The notes: generated by a model not told the origin, from the sequence alone. 64,000 nucleotides of DNA from Aquipseudomonas guryensis (GCF_014164785.1 NZ_JACJFN010000002.1:434001-498000); one strand, 5' to 3'; counted from the first letter of the stretch, positions 8,722-18,648 are shown. A program made the numbers and translations.

Positions 8722-9836
8722 ACAGCTTTACGTTGGCGGCCAGGCCGCAATCCAGAGGCTTCGGTCTGATCGAACTGTTGGTCGCCATGGCCATCGGTTT
8801 GTTGTTGATGGGGGCGACCCTGAAGCTTTATCTCGATCTCAATCGCAGCCATCAGGACATGGCTCGAGTCAATCAGCAGATAGAGGCCGGTGGTGTGGCC
8901 ATCCAGGTGCTGCGCGAAGATCTGCTGCATGCCGGGTTCTGGAACGGTTACGTGCCGGAGTTCGATGATTTCACTTTCTCTACGGCACCGACCGATTACC
9001 CTACTGCGGCACCTGGCCCTTGCCTGGCTTTTTCCAGTTGGACGGCAACCGAGAAAGCCAATCGCGTGGGCATGGCCATTCAGCTCTTCGATGATGTGCC
9101 GACCGGTTGCACGACCCAATTGCCCGACCGCGTGGCTGACAGCGATGTACTGGTCGTGCGTTATGCGCAGACCTGCGTGCCCGGTACCGCCAATTGTGCG
9201 GCACTCAATGCCGCAGATGCCTACTTCCAGGCCTCGCAGTGCAACAGTGATGCCGTGCGTTATTCCATTGAACTGGGCGGCGGCACCCTGACCCAGCGTG
9301 ACTGCAGCACCCTCGCCGAGCGCCGGCAATGGGTGAACAACATCTACTACCTGCGCACCTACTCCACCACGCCGGGTGACGGTATTCCCACCCTGATGCG
9401 TTCGAGCTTTTCGGCTGGAGTTCAGCAGCCGGCAGTGGCGCTGATCGAAGGGGTCGAAGCCATGCGCTTCGAGCTGGGTGTGGATCAGGTCAGTGATGCC
9501 GGCTTGGCAGTGGTGTCCACGGATCCGGTGGCCTGGGCCAATACGGAAGTGCGCACTTCCCCCACCAATCGTGGCGATGGTGCCGCAGATGCCCTGTGCC
9601 GCTCAGCCACGCCCTGCACCCTGGCTGATCAGATCAATACGGTGATGGTCAAGGCTTACCTGCTGGTGCGGACCCTGAATGAAACCCAGGGCTACACCTC
9701 CGACAAGACTTACTTCGTCGGTGATCCGGGTGATAGCGATGCCGAATTCGGCCCGTTCAGTGATGGCTTCAAGCGCCATGTCTACACGACCAGTGTGCGC
9801 CTCACCAATGTCTCCGGCCGGAGGGAAACGCCATGA
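8718..9836 (+). CDS. pilW: Type IV pilus minor pilin PilW
   Basis: This 372-residue protein starts at the ATG that overlaps the pilV stop (ATGA at 8718-8721). Prepilin signal: RPQSRG, cleaved before F-G-L-I-E, followed by the hydrophobic helix LLVAMAIGLLLMG. The large globular domain is typical of PilW, which primes pilus assembly together with FimU, PilV, PilX and PilE and links the tip complex to PilY1. It overlaps pilX by 4 bases. Confidence 0.9.
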   Translation: MNSFTLAARPQSRGFGLIELLVAMAIGLLLMGATLKLYLDLNRSHQDMARVNQQIEAGGVAIQVLREDLLHAGFWNGYVPEFDDFTFSTAPTDYPTAAPGPCLAFSSWTATEKANRVGMAIQLFDDVPTGCTTQLPDRVADSDVLVVRYAQTCVPGTANCAALNAADAYFQASQCNSDAVRYSIELGGGTLTQRDCSTLAERRQWVNNIYYLRTYSTTPGDGIPTLMRSSFSAGVQQPAVALIEGVEAMRFELGVDQVSDAGLAVVSTDPVAWANTEVRTSPTNRGDGAADALCRSATPCTLADQINTVMVKAYLLVRTLNETQGYTSDKTYFVGDPGDSDAEFGPFSDGFKRHVYTTSVRLTNVSGRRETP

Positions 9837-10312
9837 AAACCTTGCAGCGTGCACAACAGGGGGTGGTTCTGGTTGTTGGCCTGGTGATGTTGCTGCTGGT
9901 CACCCTGCTGGTGGCCAGTGCTTTCACCTTGAGTTCGGGCAGCCTGGATTCGGTGAGCAACCAGCAATGGCGCAGTGAGGCGGTTGCTGCGGCCGATGCG
10001 GCTCTGGAACAGGTGATTGGTTCGGCATTCACCACCTCACCACAGGCGCAGACGATTCCCATCGATATCAACCAGGACAGTACCAGCGAATACCAGGTTG
10101 CCGTGACTGAACCGGTCTGTGAACGGACTAGCCTGGCTAGCAGCGCCGCGCCCAGCAGCGTGACCCTGGCCGGAATATCCAGCAATACCTGGAACACCGT
10201 GTTTGCCGTGCAGGCCAGCGTGGACGACCCGGTTACCGGCGCTGCGGTTCAGGTGCGCTCGGGTGTTCGAGTGTTGTTGAGCGATTCACAGAAGCAGCTG
10301 TTGTGTCCTTAA
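9833..10312 (+). CDS. pilX: Type IV pilus assembly protein PilX
   Basis: This 159-residue protein has the PilX N-terminal domain: AQQG, then V-V-L-V-V and a long hydrophobic helix. Position 5 after the presumed cleavage is Val rather than Glu. Loss of Glu5 is known for the tip-most pseudopilin GspK and fits a tip position. The ATG overlaps the pilW stop (ATGA). It is followed after 25 bases by pilY1, the only gap in the cluster. Confidence 0.85.
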   Translation: MKTLQRAQQGVVLVVGLVMLLLVTLLVASAFTLSSGSLDSVSNQQWRSEAVAAADAALEQVIGSAFTTSPQAQTIPIDINQDSTSEYQVAVTEPVCERTSLASSAAPSSVTLAGISSNTWNTVFAVQASVDDPVTGAAVQVRSGVRVLLSDSQKQLLCP

Positions 10313-10337
10313 TGTGTACTGGCGCGAGGTATTGGCC

Positions 10338-13300
10338 ATGAAGTCCCTATTCGGTTGGGTGTCACTCGTCGTTGGCATGGGCATAAGCAGTGCTGCTCTG
10401 GCAGAAGACATCGATCTGTTTGTATCCAATCCGCCGACCGGGGCTGATGCTCCCAACGTGTTGATCGTGCTGGATACCACCGCCAACTGGAGCCAGGCCT
10501 ACGCCAACGAAAAAGCGGCGCTGGCGTCTGTGATCAGTGGCATGCCGGTCAATACATTCCGTGTCGGCTTGTTGATGTTCACCGAGACCGGTAGCGGTAA
10601 TTCGGGTAATGACGGCGCCTACGTGCGGGCAGCCATCCGCACCATGGACACGGCGAACAAAGCAACCTACCAGAATCTGGTCAACAGCTTGGACAAGCTG
10701 GATGACAAGGGCAACGGCGCCAAGTTGGCCAAGGCTATGGAAGAGAGTTACCTGTACTTTTCCGCCGGCGTACCGCATGCCGGCAACAATAAGGTCAAGG
10801 CCGACTATCTGGGCAACACCAGTGGCACTGCTGCGTCCCAGGCGATCTACGCACTTGCGGCCAATGCCCTGAATAGCAAGGCGGGTACGCAGTACAACAA
10901 CCCTATCGTTACCGGCTGTGCGAAGAACTTCATCATCTACATCAGCAACGGTCCGGCAACCGACAACAACAGCGACAAGACCCAGGCCAACACGGCCCTG
11001 GCGGCTGCTGGCGGATCGACTGCGGCGATTGCCATTTCACCCAGCGGCTTGCAGGACAACCCGGCGGACGAGTGGTCGCGCTTCATGAAGAAGAGCGCGC
11101 TGGGCATTACCACCTATACCGTGGAGATCGATCGCGGTACCACCGGGCAGGGACCGAACATGACGGCGCTGCTGCAGAGCGTGTCCCGGGTCAGTAGCGG
11201 CAAGTACTTCTCGGTATCCAGCAACGCCTCCGAAATCGTCAACGCGCTGAATTCGATTCTTTCCGAGATCCAGTCGGTCAACAGCGTATTCGCTTCGGTA
11301 AGCTTGCCGGTCAGCGTTAACACTCAGGGTACCTACCTGAATCAGGTATATGTCGGCATGTTCCGCCCTGACGCGGATGGCCTGCCGCGCTGGATGGGCA
11401 ACCTCAAACAATACAAGCTGGGCCTGGTGAACACGGACTTGCGCTTGCTGGATGCGGATGACAACAGTGCGATCAACGCCAGTTCGGGTTTCGTCACCGA
11501 GTGCGCACGTAGCTTCTGGACCCCCAGTGCAGCTGATAACTACTGGGGCTTTGCCCCGCGCGGTGAGTGCCTGACCGTTACCGACTCCGGTAACTCAAAC
11601 TCCCCGGACGGTAATATTGTCGAGAAAGGTGCACAGGCTTATCGCTTGCGTAACGACACGGGCCGCACGGTGAAAACCTGCTCGCCAACCTTTGCCTCCT
11701 GTACGTCGCTGACCAATTTCAACAACGCCAATACCGCCATCACCCAAGGGTTGTTGGGGGCCGCGAACGCGACTGAACGCACCAATATGATCAATTGGGC
11801 AGTTGGCCAGGATCTGCAGAACGAGAATGGCGATCTAGTCTCAGGTAATCCTAATACCTCTGACACTCGTGCTTCTGTGCATGGCGACGTGGTGCACTCA
11901 CGTCCTGTTGCGATCAACTACGGTACCGATGCCAGCCCCGATGTGGTGGTTTTTTATGGTGGCAATGACGGTCTGTTGCGTGCCGTGAACGGCGATCGGG
12001 ATGGCAGTTTCGGTGGCTACGCGGCAGGGCGCGAGATCTGGTCGTTCATGGCGCCGGAGTTCTACGGCAGCATCAAGCGCATCTATGATAACTCGGTCAG
12101 CATCAGCTACCCTGGCACCACGGTGACCACCCCGGCGCCGCTACCCAAACCTTATGGTTTCGATGGCCCGGTAACCGCAATCAAGGAAAGCAGTAGCGCC
12201 TGGTTGTACGCGACCATGCGTCGTGGCGGCCGTGCACTGTATGCCTTCGATGTAAGCAACCCGGCAGCACCGAGCTTGAAGTGGAAGAAAGGCTGCCCGA
12301 ATAATTTCCCGACTAGCGGAGCTGTCGATGATACCGGCTGCACCACGGGCTTCAGTGGTATCGGCCAGACCTGGTCTTCACCGAAAGCTCTCAAGTCTGC
12401 TGGTTATGGTGCAGGCGCCAGCAACATGCTGATCATGGGTGGTGGCTATGACACCTGCGAAGATGGCGATCCGAATACCTGCACTGCAGCGAGCAAGGGC
12501 AACAAGATCTATGTGCTGGACGCCGATACCGGTGCCCTGCTGCAGACCTTCACCACCGACCGCGGGGTGATTGCCGATGTAACCATTGTGCCGGATAGCT
12601 CCGGCAAGGCGATCTACGCCTATGCCGTAGACCTGGGCGGTAACCTCTACCGCATCACCATTGGCAACCTGGCGCCAGCATCCTGGTCGATGACCAAACT
12701 GGCCTCCCTGGGCTGCGATACCACGGCCAGCTGCACCAACAACCGCAAGTTCATGTTCGCTCCGGACGTGGTATCTGATGCTGGTGGTTATCTAGTGCTG
12801 ATGGGCAGCGGTGATCGTGAAAAGCCGCTGCTCAGCTATACCGGTGCCGCCAGCGTGAGCAATCACTTCTTCATGGTGAAGGATCAGCCAGCTGATGCGA
12901 CCTGGCTGACCTCGGAAAGCGGCACCTGCGGCAGTGCAGTGATCTGCCGCAACTCGCTCTTGCCAATCCTGACCGATGCCACTCCCTCTGCTGCTGATCT
13001 GGCTGCTAAAAAGGGCTGGTATCTGGGCATGACCTCTACCGAGCAAGTGGTTACCTCGGCCATTACCGTTTTTGGCTTGGTAACCTTCAGCACCCATCAG
13101 CCAGCAGTAGCGACGCCGGGGCTTTGCTCAAGCCTGGGCGAGTCAAGGGTCTATAACATCGGCTACGAGGATGCAGAGGGGCCAGACGGCATCCGTTTCG
13201 CAGACCTGGCGGGTGATGGTCTGCCGCCTTCGCCAGTTGCCGGCATGGTGACCCTGGACGATGGTACAACCGTGCCCTTCGTTATCGGCGCCAATCCGGA

Positions 13301-13385
13301 CTCCCCGCTGGAAGGCAGTCCGCCGGTTACACCGCCGTCGTTGACTCAGCCGACGTCGCGGGTTTATTGGAACATTGAGCAATGA
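10338..13385 (+). CDS. pilY1: Type IV pilus tip adhesin/mechanosensor PilY1
   Basis: This is a 1015-residue secreted protein. I chose the ATG at 10338 because GAGG lies 8 bases upstream and a clean signal peptide follows (MKSLFGWVSLVVGMGIS..ALA). The N-terminal part resembles a von Willebrand A fold (NVLIVLDTTANWSQ), but the MIDAS Asp-x-Ser-x-Ser is degenerate. The C-terminal half is the PilC/PilY1 beta-propeller, with the hallmark VVFYGGNDGLLRAVNGDRDG, GREIWSFMAPEF and later VLDADTGALLQTF. PilY1 sits at the pilus tip and acts in adhesion, surface sensing and pilus dynamics. The stop overlaps the next pilin gene (ATGA). Confidence 0.93.
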   Translation: MKSLFGWVSLVVGMGISSAALAEDIDLFVSNPPTGADAPNVLIVLDTTANWSQAYANEKAALASVISGMPVNTFRVGLLMFTETGSGNSGNDGAYVRAAIRTMDTANKATYQNLVNSLDKLDDKGNGAKLAKAMEESYLYFSAGVPHAGNNKVKADYLGNTSGTAASQAIYALAANALNSKAGTQYNNPIVTGCAKNFIIYISNGPATDNNSDKTQANTALAAAGGSTAAIAISPSGLQDNPADEWSRFMKKSALGITTYTVEIDRGTTGQGPNMTALLQSVSRVSSGKYFSVSSNASEIVNALNSILSEIQSVNSVFASVSLPVSVNTQGTYLNQVYVGMFRPDADGLPRWMGNLKQYKLGLVNTDLRLLDADDNSAINASSGFVTECARSFWTPSAADNYWGFAPRGECLTVTDSGNSNSPDGNIVEKGAQAYRLRNDTGRTVKTCSPTFASCTSLTNFNNANTAITQGLLGAANATERTNMINWAVGQDLQNENGDLVSGNPNTSDTRASVHGDVVHSRPVAINYGTDASPDVVVFYGGNDGLLRAVNGDRDGSFGGYAAGREIWSFMAPEFYGSIKRIYDNSVSISYPGTTVTTPAPLPKPYGFDGPVTAIKESSSAWLYATMRRGGRALYAFDVSNPAAPSLKWKKGCPNNFPTSGAVDDTGCTTGFSGIGQTWSSPKALKSAGYGAGASNMLIMGGGYDTCEDGDPNTCTAASKGNKIYVLDADTGALLQTFTTDRGVIADVTIVPDSSGKAIYAYAVDLGGNLYRITIGNLAPASWSMTKLASLGCDTTASCTNNRKFMFAPDVVSDAGGYLVLMGSGDREKPLLSYTGAASVSNHFFMVKDQPADATWLTSESGTCGSAVICRNSLLPILTDATPSAADLAAKKGWYLGMTSTEQVVTSAITVFGLVTFSTHQPAVATPGLCSSLGESRVYNIGYEDAEGPDGIRFADLAGDGLPPSPVAGMVTLDDGTTVPFVIGANPDSPLEGSPPVTPPSLTQPTSRVYWNIEQ

Positions 13386-13888
13386 GTGCCCGGTTCGCTC
13401 TGAAGCGCAGCGTCGGCTTTACCTTGGTGGAGCTGATGATTGCGATGGCAATCCTGGGCATCCTGGCAACGATTGCCCTGCCGGCATTCGACAGCTTTAT
13501 CCTGGGTAGTCGCTTACGAACCTACTCTAACGATTTTGCTGCCGCGGCTCGCTTGGCGCGCAGCGAGGCACTCAAACGCAACGCTCAGGTACGCTTGTGC
13601 ATGTCTGCTGATGGTTTGAGTTGCACGACATCCGGTAGCTGGGAGCAGGGCTGGATCGTGATCACCAGTGATAATGTAGTTGTGCATGCCTGGCCGGCAG
13701 TCAACGCCGGGTATCTTGTGAGCTCAGCTGCAACCAGCCTGACCTTTGCCGCCAATGGCCTGGGGCCTGGGATGTCGGCAACGGTATGCCGGGCAACCCC
13801 GTCGGTAGGTACGCAGGAGCGAGTCGTGACAGTCTCCACCCTGGGCCGAACGAGTGTGAGCACAACCAACACCGGCACCTGCTCCTGA
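13382..13888 (+). CDS. Type IV minor pilin FimU/FimT (GspH family)
   Basis: This 168-residue prepilin has the leader ..KRSVG, cleaved before F-T-L-V-E, then the helix LMIAMAILGILATIALPAF. The sequence AARLARSEALKRNAQVRLC is the classic GspH/FimT signature. It starts within the pilY1 stop (ATGA). In P. aeruginosa fimU leads its operon, while here the FimU/FimT-like gene closes it. FimU versus FimT cannot be settled without alignment. A strong hairpin follows at 13907-13934. Confidence 0.85.
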   Translation: MSARFALKRSVGFTLVELMIAMAILGILATIALPAFDSFILGSRLRTYSNDFAAAARLARSEALKRNAQVRLCMSADGLSCTTSGSWEQGWIVITSDNVVVHAWPAVNAGYLVSSAATSLTFAANGLGPGMSATVCRATPSVGTQERVVTVSTLGRTSVSTTNTGTCS

Positions 13889-13906
13889 GCCCGCAGTTGG
13901 CAGATG

Positions 13907-13934
13907 GATCTGCCACTGTTGCCAGTGGCAGATC
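13907..13934. terminator. Hairpin between the pilus operon and metG
   Basis: A perfect 12-base stem GATCTGCCACTG / CAGTGGCAGATC with a TTGC loop lies between convergent genes. There is no long T-run on either side, so termination efficiency is uncertain. Confidence 0.6.
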
Positions 13935-13943
13935 TAAATCCCC

Positions 13944-15986
13944 CTACTTGACCCGCTGCCCCGGCTTGGCGCCGCTGTCCGGGCTGAGCAGGTAGATTTC
14001 TTCGCCGCCGGGGCCGGCGGCCAGGACCATGCCTTCGCTGATGCCGAACTTCATCTTGCGCGCGGCCAGGTTGGCCACGTACAGGGTCAGGCGGCCTTCC
14101 AGCTTGCTCGGGTCCGGGTAGGCGCTCTTGATGCCGCTGAACACGTTGCGCTTCTGATCGCCGATGTCCAGGGTCAGGCGCAGCAGCTTGTCGGCGCCTT
14201 CGACGAACTCGCACTTCTCGATCAGGGCGATGCGCAGGTCGACGGCGGCGAAGGCGTCGAAGGCGATCTCGGCGGCCAGCGGGTCCTTCATCAGCTCACC
14301 GTTGCCGGCGGGAGCGGCCGGCGCGTCGGTGGCGGCGAGGTCTTCCTTGGAGGCGGCGGTCATGGCGTCGATCTTCGCCGGCTCGATGCGGGTCAGCAGC
14401 GGGTTGAACGGGTTCAACTGGTGGTTGGCCAGCGGCGTGCTCAGATCGGTCCAGCTCAGCGGGGCGACGTTGAGGAAAGCCTCGGCGTCGGCGGCCAGCT
14501 TTGGCAGCACGGGTTTGAGCAGGATCACCAACTGGCGGAACAGGTTGACGCCCAGGGCACAGATTTCCTGCACTTCGGCCTGCTTGCCTTCGACCTTGTT
14601 CAGCGCCCACGGCGCCTTGTCGGCGATCCAGGCATTGGCGCGGTCGGCCAGGGCCATGATCTCGCGCATGGCGCGGGAGAAGTCGCGGGCTTCATAGGCG
14701 TCGGCGATGCTCGGCGCGGCGGCCTGGAAGGCCGCCCACAGTTCCGGCTCGGGGTTGGCGTCTACGAGAACCCCAGCGTTGCCCTTGTGGATGAAACCGG
14801 CGCAGCGGCTGGCGATGTTGACCACCTTGCCGACCAGGTCCGAGTTGACCTTCTGTACGAAGTCCTCGAGGTTCAGGTCGAGGTCGTCGACGCCGCGGCC
14901 CAGCTTGCTGGCGTAGTAGTAGCGCAGGTATTCCGGATTCAGGTGGTCCAGGTAGGTGCGCGCCTTGATGAAGGTGCCGCGCGACTTGGACATTTTCTGG
15001 CCGTTCACCGTCAGGTAGCCGTGCACGTTGACCGCGGTCGGCTTACGGTAGCCGGCGCCTTCGAGCATGGCCGGCCAGAACAGGGCGTGGAAGTTGACGA
15101 TGTCCTTGCCGATGAAGTGGTACAGCTCGGCGGTCGAGTCCTTGTTCCAGAACGCGTCGAAGTCCAGCTCCGGGCGCTTGCTGCACAGGTTCTTGAAGCT
15201 GGCCATGTAGCCGATTGGCGCGTCCAGCCAGACGTAGAAGTACTTGCCCGGCTCGTCGGGGATCTCGAAACCGAAGTAGGGCGCGTCACGGCTGATGTCC
15301 CACTCCTGCAGGCCGCCATCCAGCCATTCGGCAATCTTGTTGGCCACGGCATCCTGCAGGGTGCCGCTGCGAGTCCAGGTCTTCAGCATGACCTCGAAGT
15401 CGGGCAGCTTGAAGAAGAAGTGCTTGGAATCACGCAGCACCGGCACGGCGCCGGAGATGGCCGAGCGCGGGTTCTTCAGCTCGGTCGGCTCGTAGGTGGC
15501 ACCGCATTTCTCGCAGTTGTCGCCGTACTGGTCCTCGGCCGCGCACTTGGGGCAGGTGCCCTTGATGAAGCGGTCGGCGAGGAACATGCCCTTTTCGGGG
15601 TCGAAGTATTGGGTCACCGAACGGGTAGCGATATGCCCGGCATCACGCAGCTTGAGGTAGATGCTGGTGGCCAGCTCGCGGTTTTCCTCGGCGTGGGTCG
15701 AGTGGAAGTTGTCGAAATCGACCAGGAAGTCGGCGAAGTCGGCACTGTGCTCGGCCTGCACGTTGGCGATCAGTTGTTCCGGGGTGATGCCTTCTTTTTC
15801 CGCGCGCAGCATGATCGCCGAGCCGTGGGCGTCGTCGGCGCAGACGTAGATGCACTGGTTGCCTCGCAGCTTCTGGAAGCGCACCCACATGTCGGTCTGG
15901 ATGTATTCGAGCATGTGGCCGAGGTGAATCGAGCCGTTGGCGTAGGGCAGGGCGCTGGTGACGAGAATCTTGCGGGCTTCGGACAT
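13944..15986 (-). CDS. metG: Methionyl-tRNA synthetase
   Basis: This 680-residue class I aminoacyl-tRNA synthetase has HLGH at 21-24, the zinc knuckle (CPKC..CEKCGA, around 145-161) and KMSKS at 331-335. A C-terminal EMAP-like tRNA-binding and dimerisation domain (from about 575, [19 protein letters not shown]) completes it. The start at 15986 ([18 protein letters not shown]) matches the family, and an ATG 39 bases further upstream is unlikely. It is convergent with the pilus operon and divergent from apbC. Confidence 0.97.
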   Translation of the reverse strand: MSEARKILVTSALPYANGSIHLGHMLEYIQTDMWVRFQKLRGNQCIYVCADDAHGSAIMLRAEKEGITPEQLIANVQAEHSADFADFLVDFDNFHSTHAEENRELATSIYLKLRDAGHIATRSVTQYFDPEKGMFLADRFIKGTCPKCAAEDQYGDNCEKCGATYEPTELKNPRSAISGAVPVLRDSKHFFFKLPDFEVMLKTWTRSGTLQDAVANKIAEWLDGGLQEWDISRDAPYFGFEIPDEPGKYFYVWLDAPIGYMASFKNLCSKRPELDFDAFWNKDSTAELYHFIGKDIVNFHALFWPAMLEGAGYRKPTAVNVHGYLTVNGQKMSKSRGTFIKARTYLDHLNPEYLRYYYASKLGRGVDDLDLNLEDFVQKVNSDLVGKVVNIASRCAGFIHKGNAGVLVDANPEPELWAAFQAAAPSIADAYEARDFSRAMREIMALADRANAWIADKAPWALNKVEGKQAEVQEICALGVNLFRQLVILLKPVLPKLAADAEAFLNVAPLSWTDLSTPLANHQLNPFNPLLTRIEPAKIDAMTAASKEDLAATDAPAAPAGNGELMKDPLAAEIAFDAFAAVDLRIALIEKCEFVEGADKLLRLTLDIGDQKRNVFSGIKSAYPDPSKLEGRLTLYVANLAARKMKFGISEGMVLAAGPGGEEIYLLSPDSGAKPGQRVK

Positions 15987-16078
15987 GATGATCGGCTGCA
16001 CTGGTGTTACGAGGGAAGCCGGCAACTATATAGGCGCGGCGGTTTTTTTTCACCCGTGGCGGCCGTAAACGGTGGGGA

Positions 16079-16130
16079 CGAGCTCTGCTCGCGAACACAA
16101 ACAGTGCAGAAGCATCGCGAGCAGAGCTCG
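16079..16130. repeat. Palindromic intergenic repeat upstream of apbC
   Basis: CGAGCTCTGCTCGCGA (16079-16094) and its perfect inverted copy TCGCGAGCAGAGCTCG (16115-16130) are followed by CTCCTACAG. The CTCCTACA tail is shared with the other REP-like elements at 17301-17369 and 62854-62915. Confidence 0.8.
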
Positions 16131-16196
16131 CTCCTACAGAAGCTGGGCCTGGGGTAAGATGCCCGCCTGTTTTGCTCAGCCTTTCGGAGTTGCCCC

Positions 16197-17291
16197 ATGA
16201 GCGCCGTTACCCGCCAAGTGGTCGAAGCGACCCTGCGCCAGTTCACCGACCCCAACCTCAACCAGGACCCCGTGTCCGCCGGCTGTCTGCGCGAAGTCGC
16301 TATCGACGGCGGCAAGGTCCGCGTGCGCCTGGAGCTGGGCTACGCCGCCGGGTTGTTCAAGAACGGCTGGGCGCAGATGCTGCAGATGGCTCTGGAAGGG
16401 GTCGAAGGCATCGACAGCGCCAAGGTCGAGGTCGACTGCGTGATCGGGGCGCACAAGGCCCAGGCCCAGGTGCCGGCGCTGGCCAATGTAAAGAACATCA
16501 TCGCCGTGGCCTCCGGCAAGGGCGGTGTGGGCAAGTCGACCACCGCGGCCAACCTGGCCCTGGCCCTGGCCCGCGAAGGCGCGCGGGTCGGCATTCTCGA
16601 TGCGGATATCTACGGCCCGAGCCAGGGCATCATGTTCGGCATCGCCGAAGGTACCCGGCCGAAGGTGCGCGACGAGAAGTTCTTCGTGCCGCTGGAGGCG
16701 CATGGCGTGCAGGTCATGTCGATGGCCTTCCTCACCGACGACAGCACCCCGGTGGTGTGGCGCGGGCCGATGGTCTCCGGCGCGCTGCTGCAGCTGATCA
16801 CCCAGACCGCCTGGGACAACCTGGACTATCTGGTGGTCGACATGCCGCCGGGCACCGGCGACATCCAGCTGACCCTGGCGCAGAAGGTGCCGGTGGCCGG
16901 CGCGGTGATCGTCACCACCCCGCAGGACCTGGCTCTGCTGGACGCTAAGAAAGGCGTGGAGATGTTCCGCAAGGTCAATATCCCGGTGCTCGGCGTGGTG
17001 GAGAACATGGCCGTGCACATCTGCTCCAACTGCGGGCATGCCGAGCATCTGTTCGGCGAAGGCGGCGGCGAGAAGCTGGCCAGCCAGTACGGCGTCGATC
17101 TGCTGGCCTCCTTGCCGCTGTCGATGGCCATCCGCATGCAGTCGGACGGCGGCAAGCCGACCACCATCGCCGATCCGGAAAGCCAGATCGCCATGATCTA
17201 CCAGGAAATGGCCCGCTGCGTCGGCGCGCGCATTGCCCAGAGCGGCTTGGGCGCCAGCGCCATGCCCAACATCGAAATCAGCGACGATTAA
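16197..17291 (+). CDS. apbC: Iron-sulfur cluster carrier protein ApbC/Mrp
   Basis: This 364-residue P-loop ATPase of the Mrp/NBP35 family loads Fe-S clusters onto apoproteins. An N-terminal MIP18-like (DUF59) domain (about 1-90) precedes the deviant Walker A GKGGVGKST (107-115). The cluster-binding CxxC is Cys276/Cys279 (ICSNCGH). DMPPGTGD is the Walker B region. A GGAG lies upstream of the ATG (TTTCGGAGTTGCCCC). It diverges from metG, which is the usual pseudomonad arrangement next to dcd. Confidence 0.95.
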   Translation: MSAVTRQVVEATLRQFTDPNLNQDPVSAGCLREVAIDGGKVRVRLELGYAAGLFKNGWAQMLQMALEGVEGIDSAKVEVDCVIGAHKAQAQVPALANVKNIIAVASGKGGVGKSTTAANLALALAREGARVGILDADIYGPSQGIMFGIAEGTRPKVRDEKFFVPLEAHGVQVMSMAFLTDDSTPVVWRGPMVSGALLQLITQTAWDNLDYLVVDMPPGTGDIQLTLAQKVPVAGAVIVTTPQDLALLDAKKGVEMFRKVNIPVLGVVENMAVHICSNCGHAEHLFGEGGGEKLASQYGVDLLASLPLSMAIRMQSDGGKPTTIADPESQIAMIYQEMARCVGARIAQSGLGASAMPNIEISDD

Positions 17292-17300
17292 TGCCGCTCT

Positions 17301-17369
17301 TGTAGGAGCCAGCTTGCTAGCGATCTATTTGCTTGCTGGGCGTTGATCGCCAGCAAGCCGGCTCCTACA
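17301..17369. repeat. REP/BIME-type inverted repeat (family 2)
   Basis: TGTAGGAGCCAGCTTGCTAG.. (from 17301) and its inverted partner ending ..GCCGGCTCCTACA (17345-17369) give 25-base arms with a few mismatches. The same element, nearly base for base, is at 62854-62915. It lies between co-directional apbC and dcd. Confidence 0.9.
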
Positions 17370-17453
17370 GACGAGGGGCCTTTGAACCGCGCCCTGCCTC
17401 CCGGTAAGATGCGCGCTCAGTTTTTCACCACACCTTGAGTCAGGACGCCCGCC

Positions 17454-18020
17454 ATGAGCATCAAATCGGACAAGTGGATTCGCCGCATGGCCCAGGAACA
17501 CGGGATGATCGAGCCCTTCGTCGAGCGCCAGGTGCGCACCGAAGGCGCCGAGCGCCTGATTTCCTACGGGGTATCCAGCTACGGTTACGACGTGCGCTGC
17601 GCCGACGAATTCAAGGTCTTCACCAACATCCACTCGGCCACCGTCGACCCGAAGAACTTCGATGAGAAGAGCTTTGTCGATGTCAAAGGCCCGGTGTGCA
17701 TCATCCCGCCGAACTCCTTCGCCCTGGCCCGTACCGTCGAGTACTTCCGCATCCCGCGTGACGTGCTGACCATCTGCCTGGGCAAGAGCACCTACGCGCG
17801 CTGCGGCATTATCGTCAACGTCACCCCGCTGGAACCCGAGTGGGAAGGTCACGTGACCCTGGAATTCTCCAATACCACCACGCTGCCGGCGAAGATCTAC
17901 GCCAACGAGGGTGTGGCGCAGATGCTGTTCCTGCAGTCCGACGAGTCCTGCGAAGTGTCCTACAAGGATCGCGGCGGCAAGTACCAGGGCCAGACTGGCG
18001 TAACCCTGCCGAGAACCTGA
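17454..18020 (+). CDS. dcd: dCTP deaminase
   Basis: This 188-residue homotrimeric dUTPase-fold enzyme converts dCTP to dUTP for thymidylate synthesis. The family signatures are [13 protein letters not shown] near the N-terminus and [20 protein letters not shown] in the middle, with the catalytic glutamate in the last. An AGTCAGGA motif precedes the ATG. A strong terminator follows. Confidence 0.97.
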   Translation: MSIKSDKWIRRMAQEHGMIEPFVERQVRTEGAERLISYGVSSYGYDVRCADEFKVFTNIHSATVDPKNFDEKSFVDVKGPVCIIPPNSFALARTVEYFRIPRDVLTICLGKSTYARCGIIVNVTPLEPEWEGHVTLEFSNTTTLPAKIYANEGVAQMLFLQSDESCEVSYKDRGGKYQGQTGVTLPRT

Positions 18021-18037
18021 TTAACGTCGTATTGCTG

Positions 18038-18066
18038 AAAAGCCGGGTTTTTGACCCGGCTTTTTT
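18038..18066 (+). terminator. Intrinsic terminator of dcd
   Basis: AAAAGCCGGGT / ACCCGGCTTTTTT forms an 11-base stem with a T-rich loop and a T6 tail, starting 17 bases after the dcd stop. Confidence 0.9.
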
Positions 18067-18102
18067 GTATCTGCTCAAACAGTACAGTCAAAGGAGATGG
18101 CG

Positions 18103-18648
18103 ATGAACATACTGAAACTGGTGGCGATCCTGCTGCTATTGGGCGGTTCCGGATTGGTGCGGGCCGAGTTGCAGGTGCAGGCGGGCAAGGGCGTGTTCGG
18201 TTTGCCACCCAGCGCGCCGCCGGCCGCATTTATCGAGCGACTGGGGTCACCGACGGCCGAACTGCCGTTGCGTCAGGGGCGGCGCGGTTTGCTTTATGGC
18301 AACTCGTTGCTGTTGGAGTTCGAGGGCGAGACGCTGCGTGAGGTGCGCTGCTGGAAGCTGGAACAGTTTACCGATGACCTGTTCCTCGGCTGGTTGCAGC
18401 AAGTCGAGCCGAGGGCCGACATGCAGGGTTTCGTGGTCGATGACCGGCTGCGCCTGGGCATGCCGCGTGCGCAGGTGAGCGCCTTGCTCGTCGGGCTGGA
18501 GGGGGATGGCGACGAGCGCTCCGATGTGCGGATCAAGAACGGCCAGCAGCTCTGGCTGGGCTATGGCGCCGCGCCGGATTACCACCTGGGTGACGATCCC
18601 GAGCAGCAGGTGCTGGTGTCGATAACTGTGCAGTTCAACGCACATTGA
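18103..18648 (+). CDS. Secreted protein of unknown function
   Basis: This 181-residue protein has a clear signal peptide (MNILKLVAILLLLGGSGLVRA). The start at 18103 has AAGGAG 6-7 bases upstream, and the ATG at 18097 is too close to that site. The mature protein has no cysteine pair or known motif I recognise. It contains GMPRAQVSALLVGLEG, reminiscent of the BamE/SmpA-like 'lGmsraeV' helix found in many small envelope proteins, but that is only a resemblance. It is monocistronic between dcd and the convergent export operon. Confidence 0.8.
   Translation: MNILKLVAILLLLGGSGLVRAELQVQAGKGVFGLPPSAPPAAFIERLGSPTAELPLRQGRRGLLYGNSLLLEFEGETLREVRCWKLEQFTDDLFLGWLQQVEPRADMQGFVVDDRLRLGMPRAQVSALLVGLEGDGDERSDVRIKNGQQLWLGYGAAPDYHLGDDPEQQVLVSITVQFNAH

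Noticed and set aside
14421-16157. Long plus-strand open frame (578 codons) antisense to metG
   Set aside because: It mirrors the third-position GC bias of metG, has no ribosome site or recognisable motif, and its protein is His/Gly/Val-rich in the way typical of antisense frames in GC-rich genomes.
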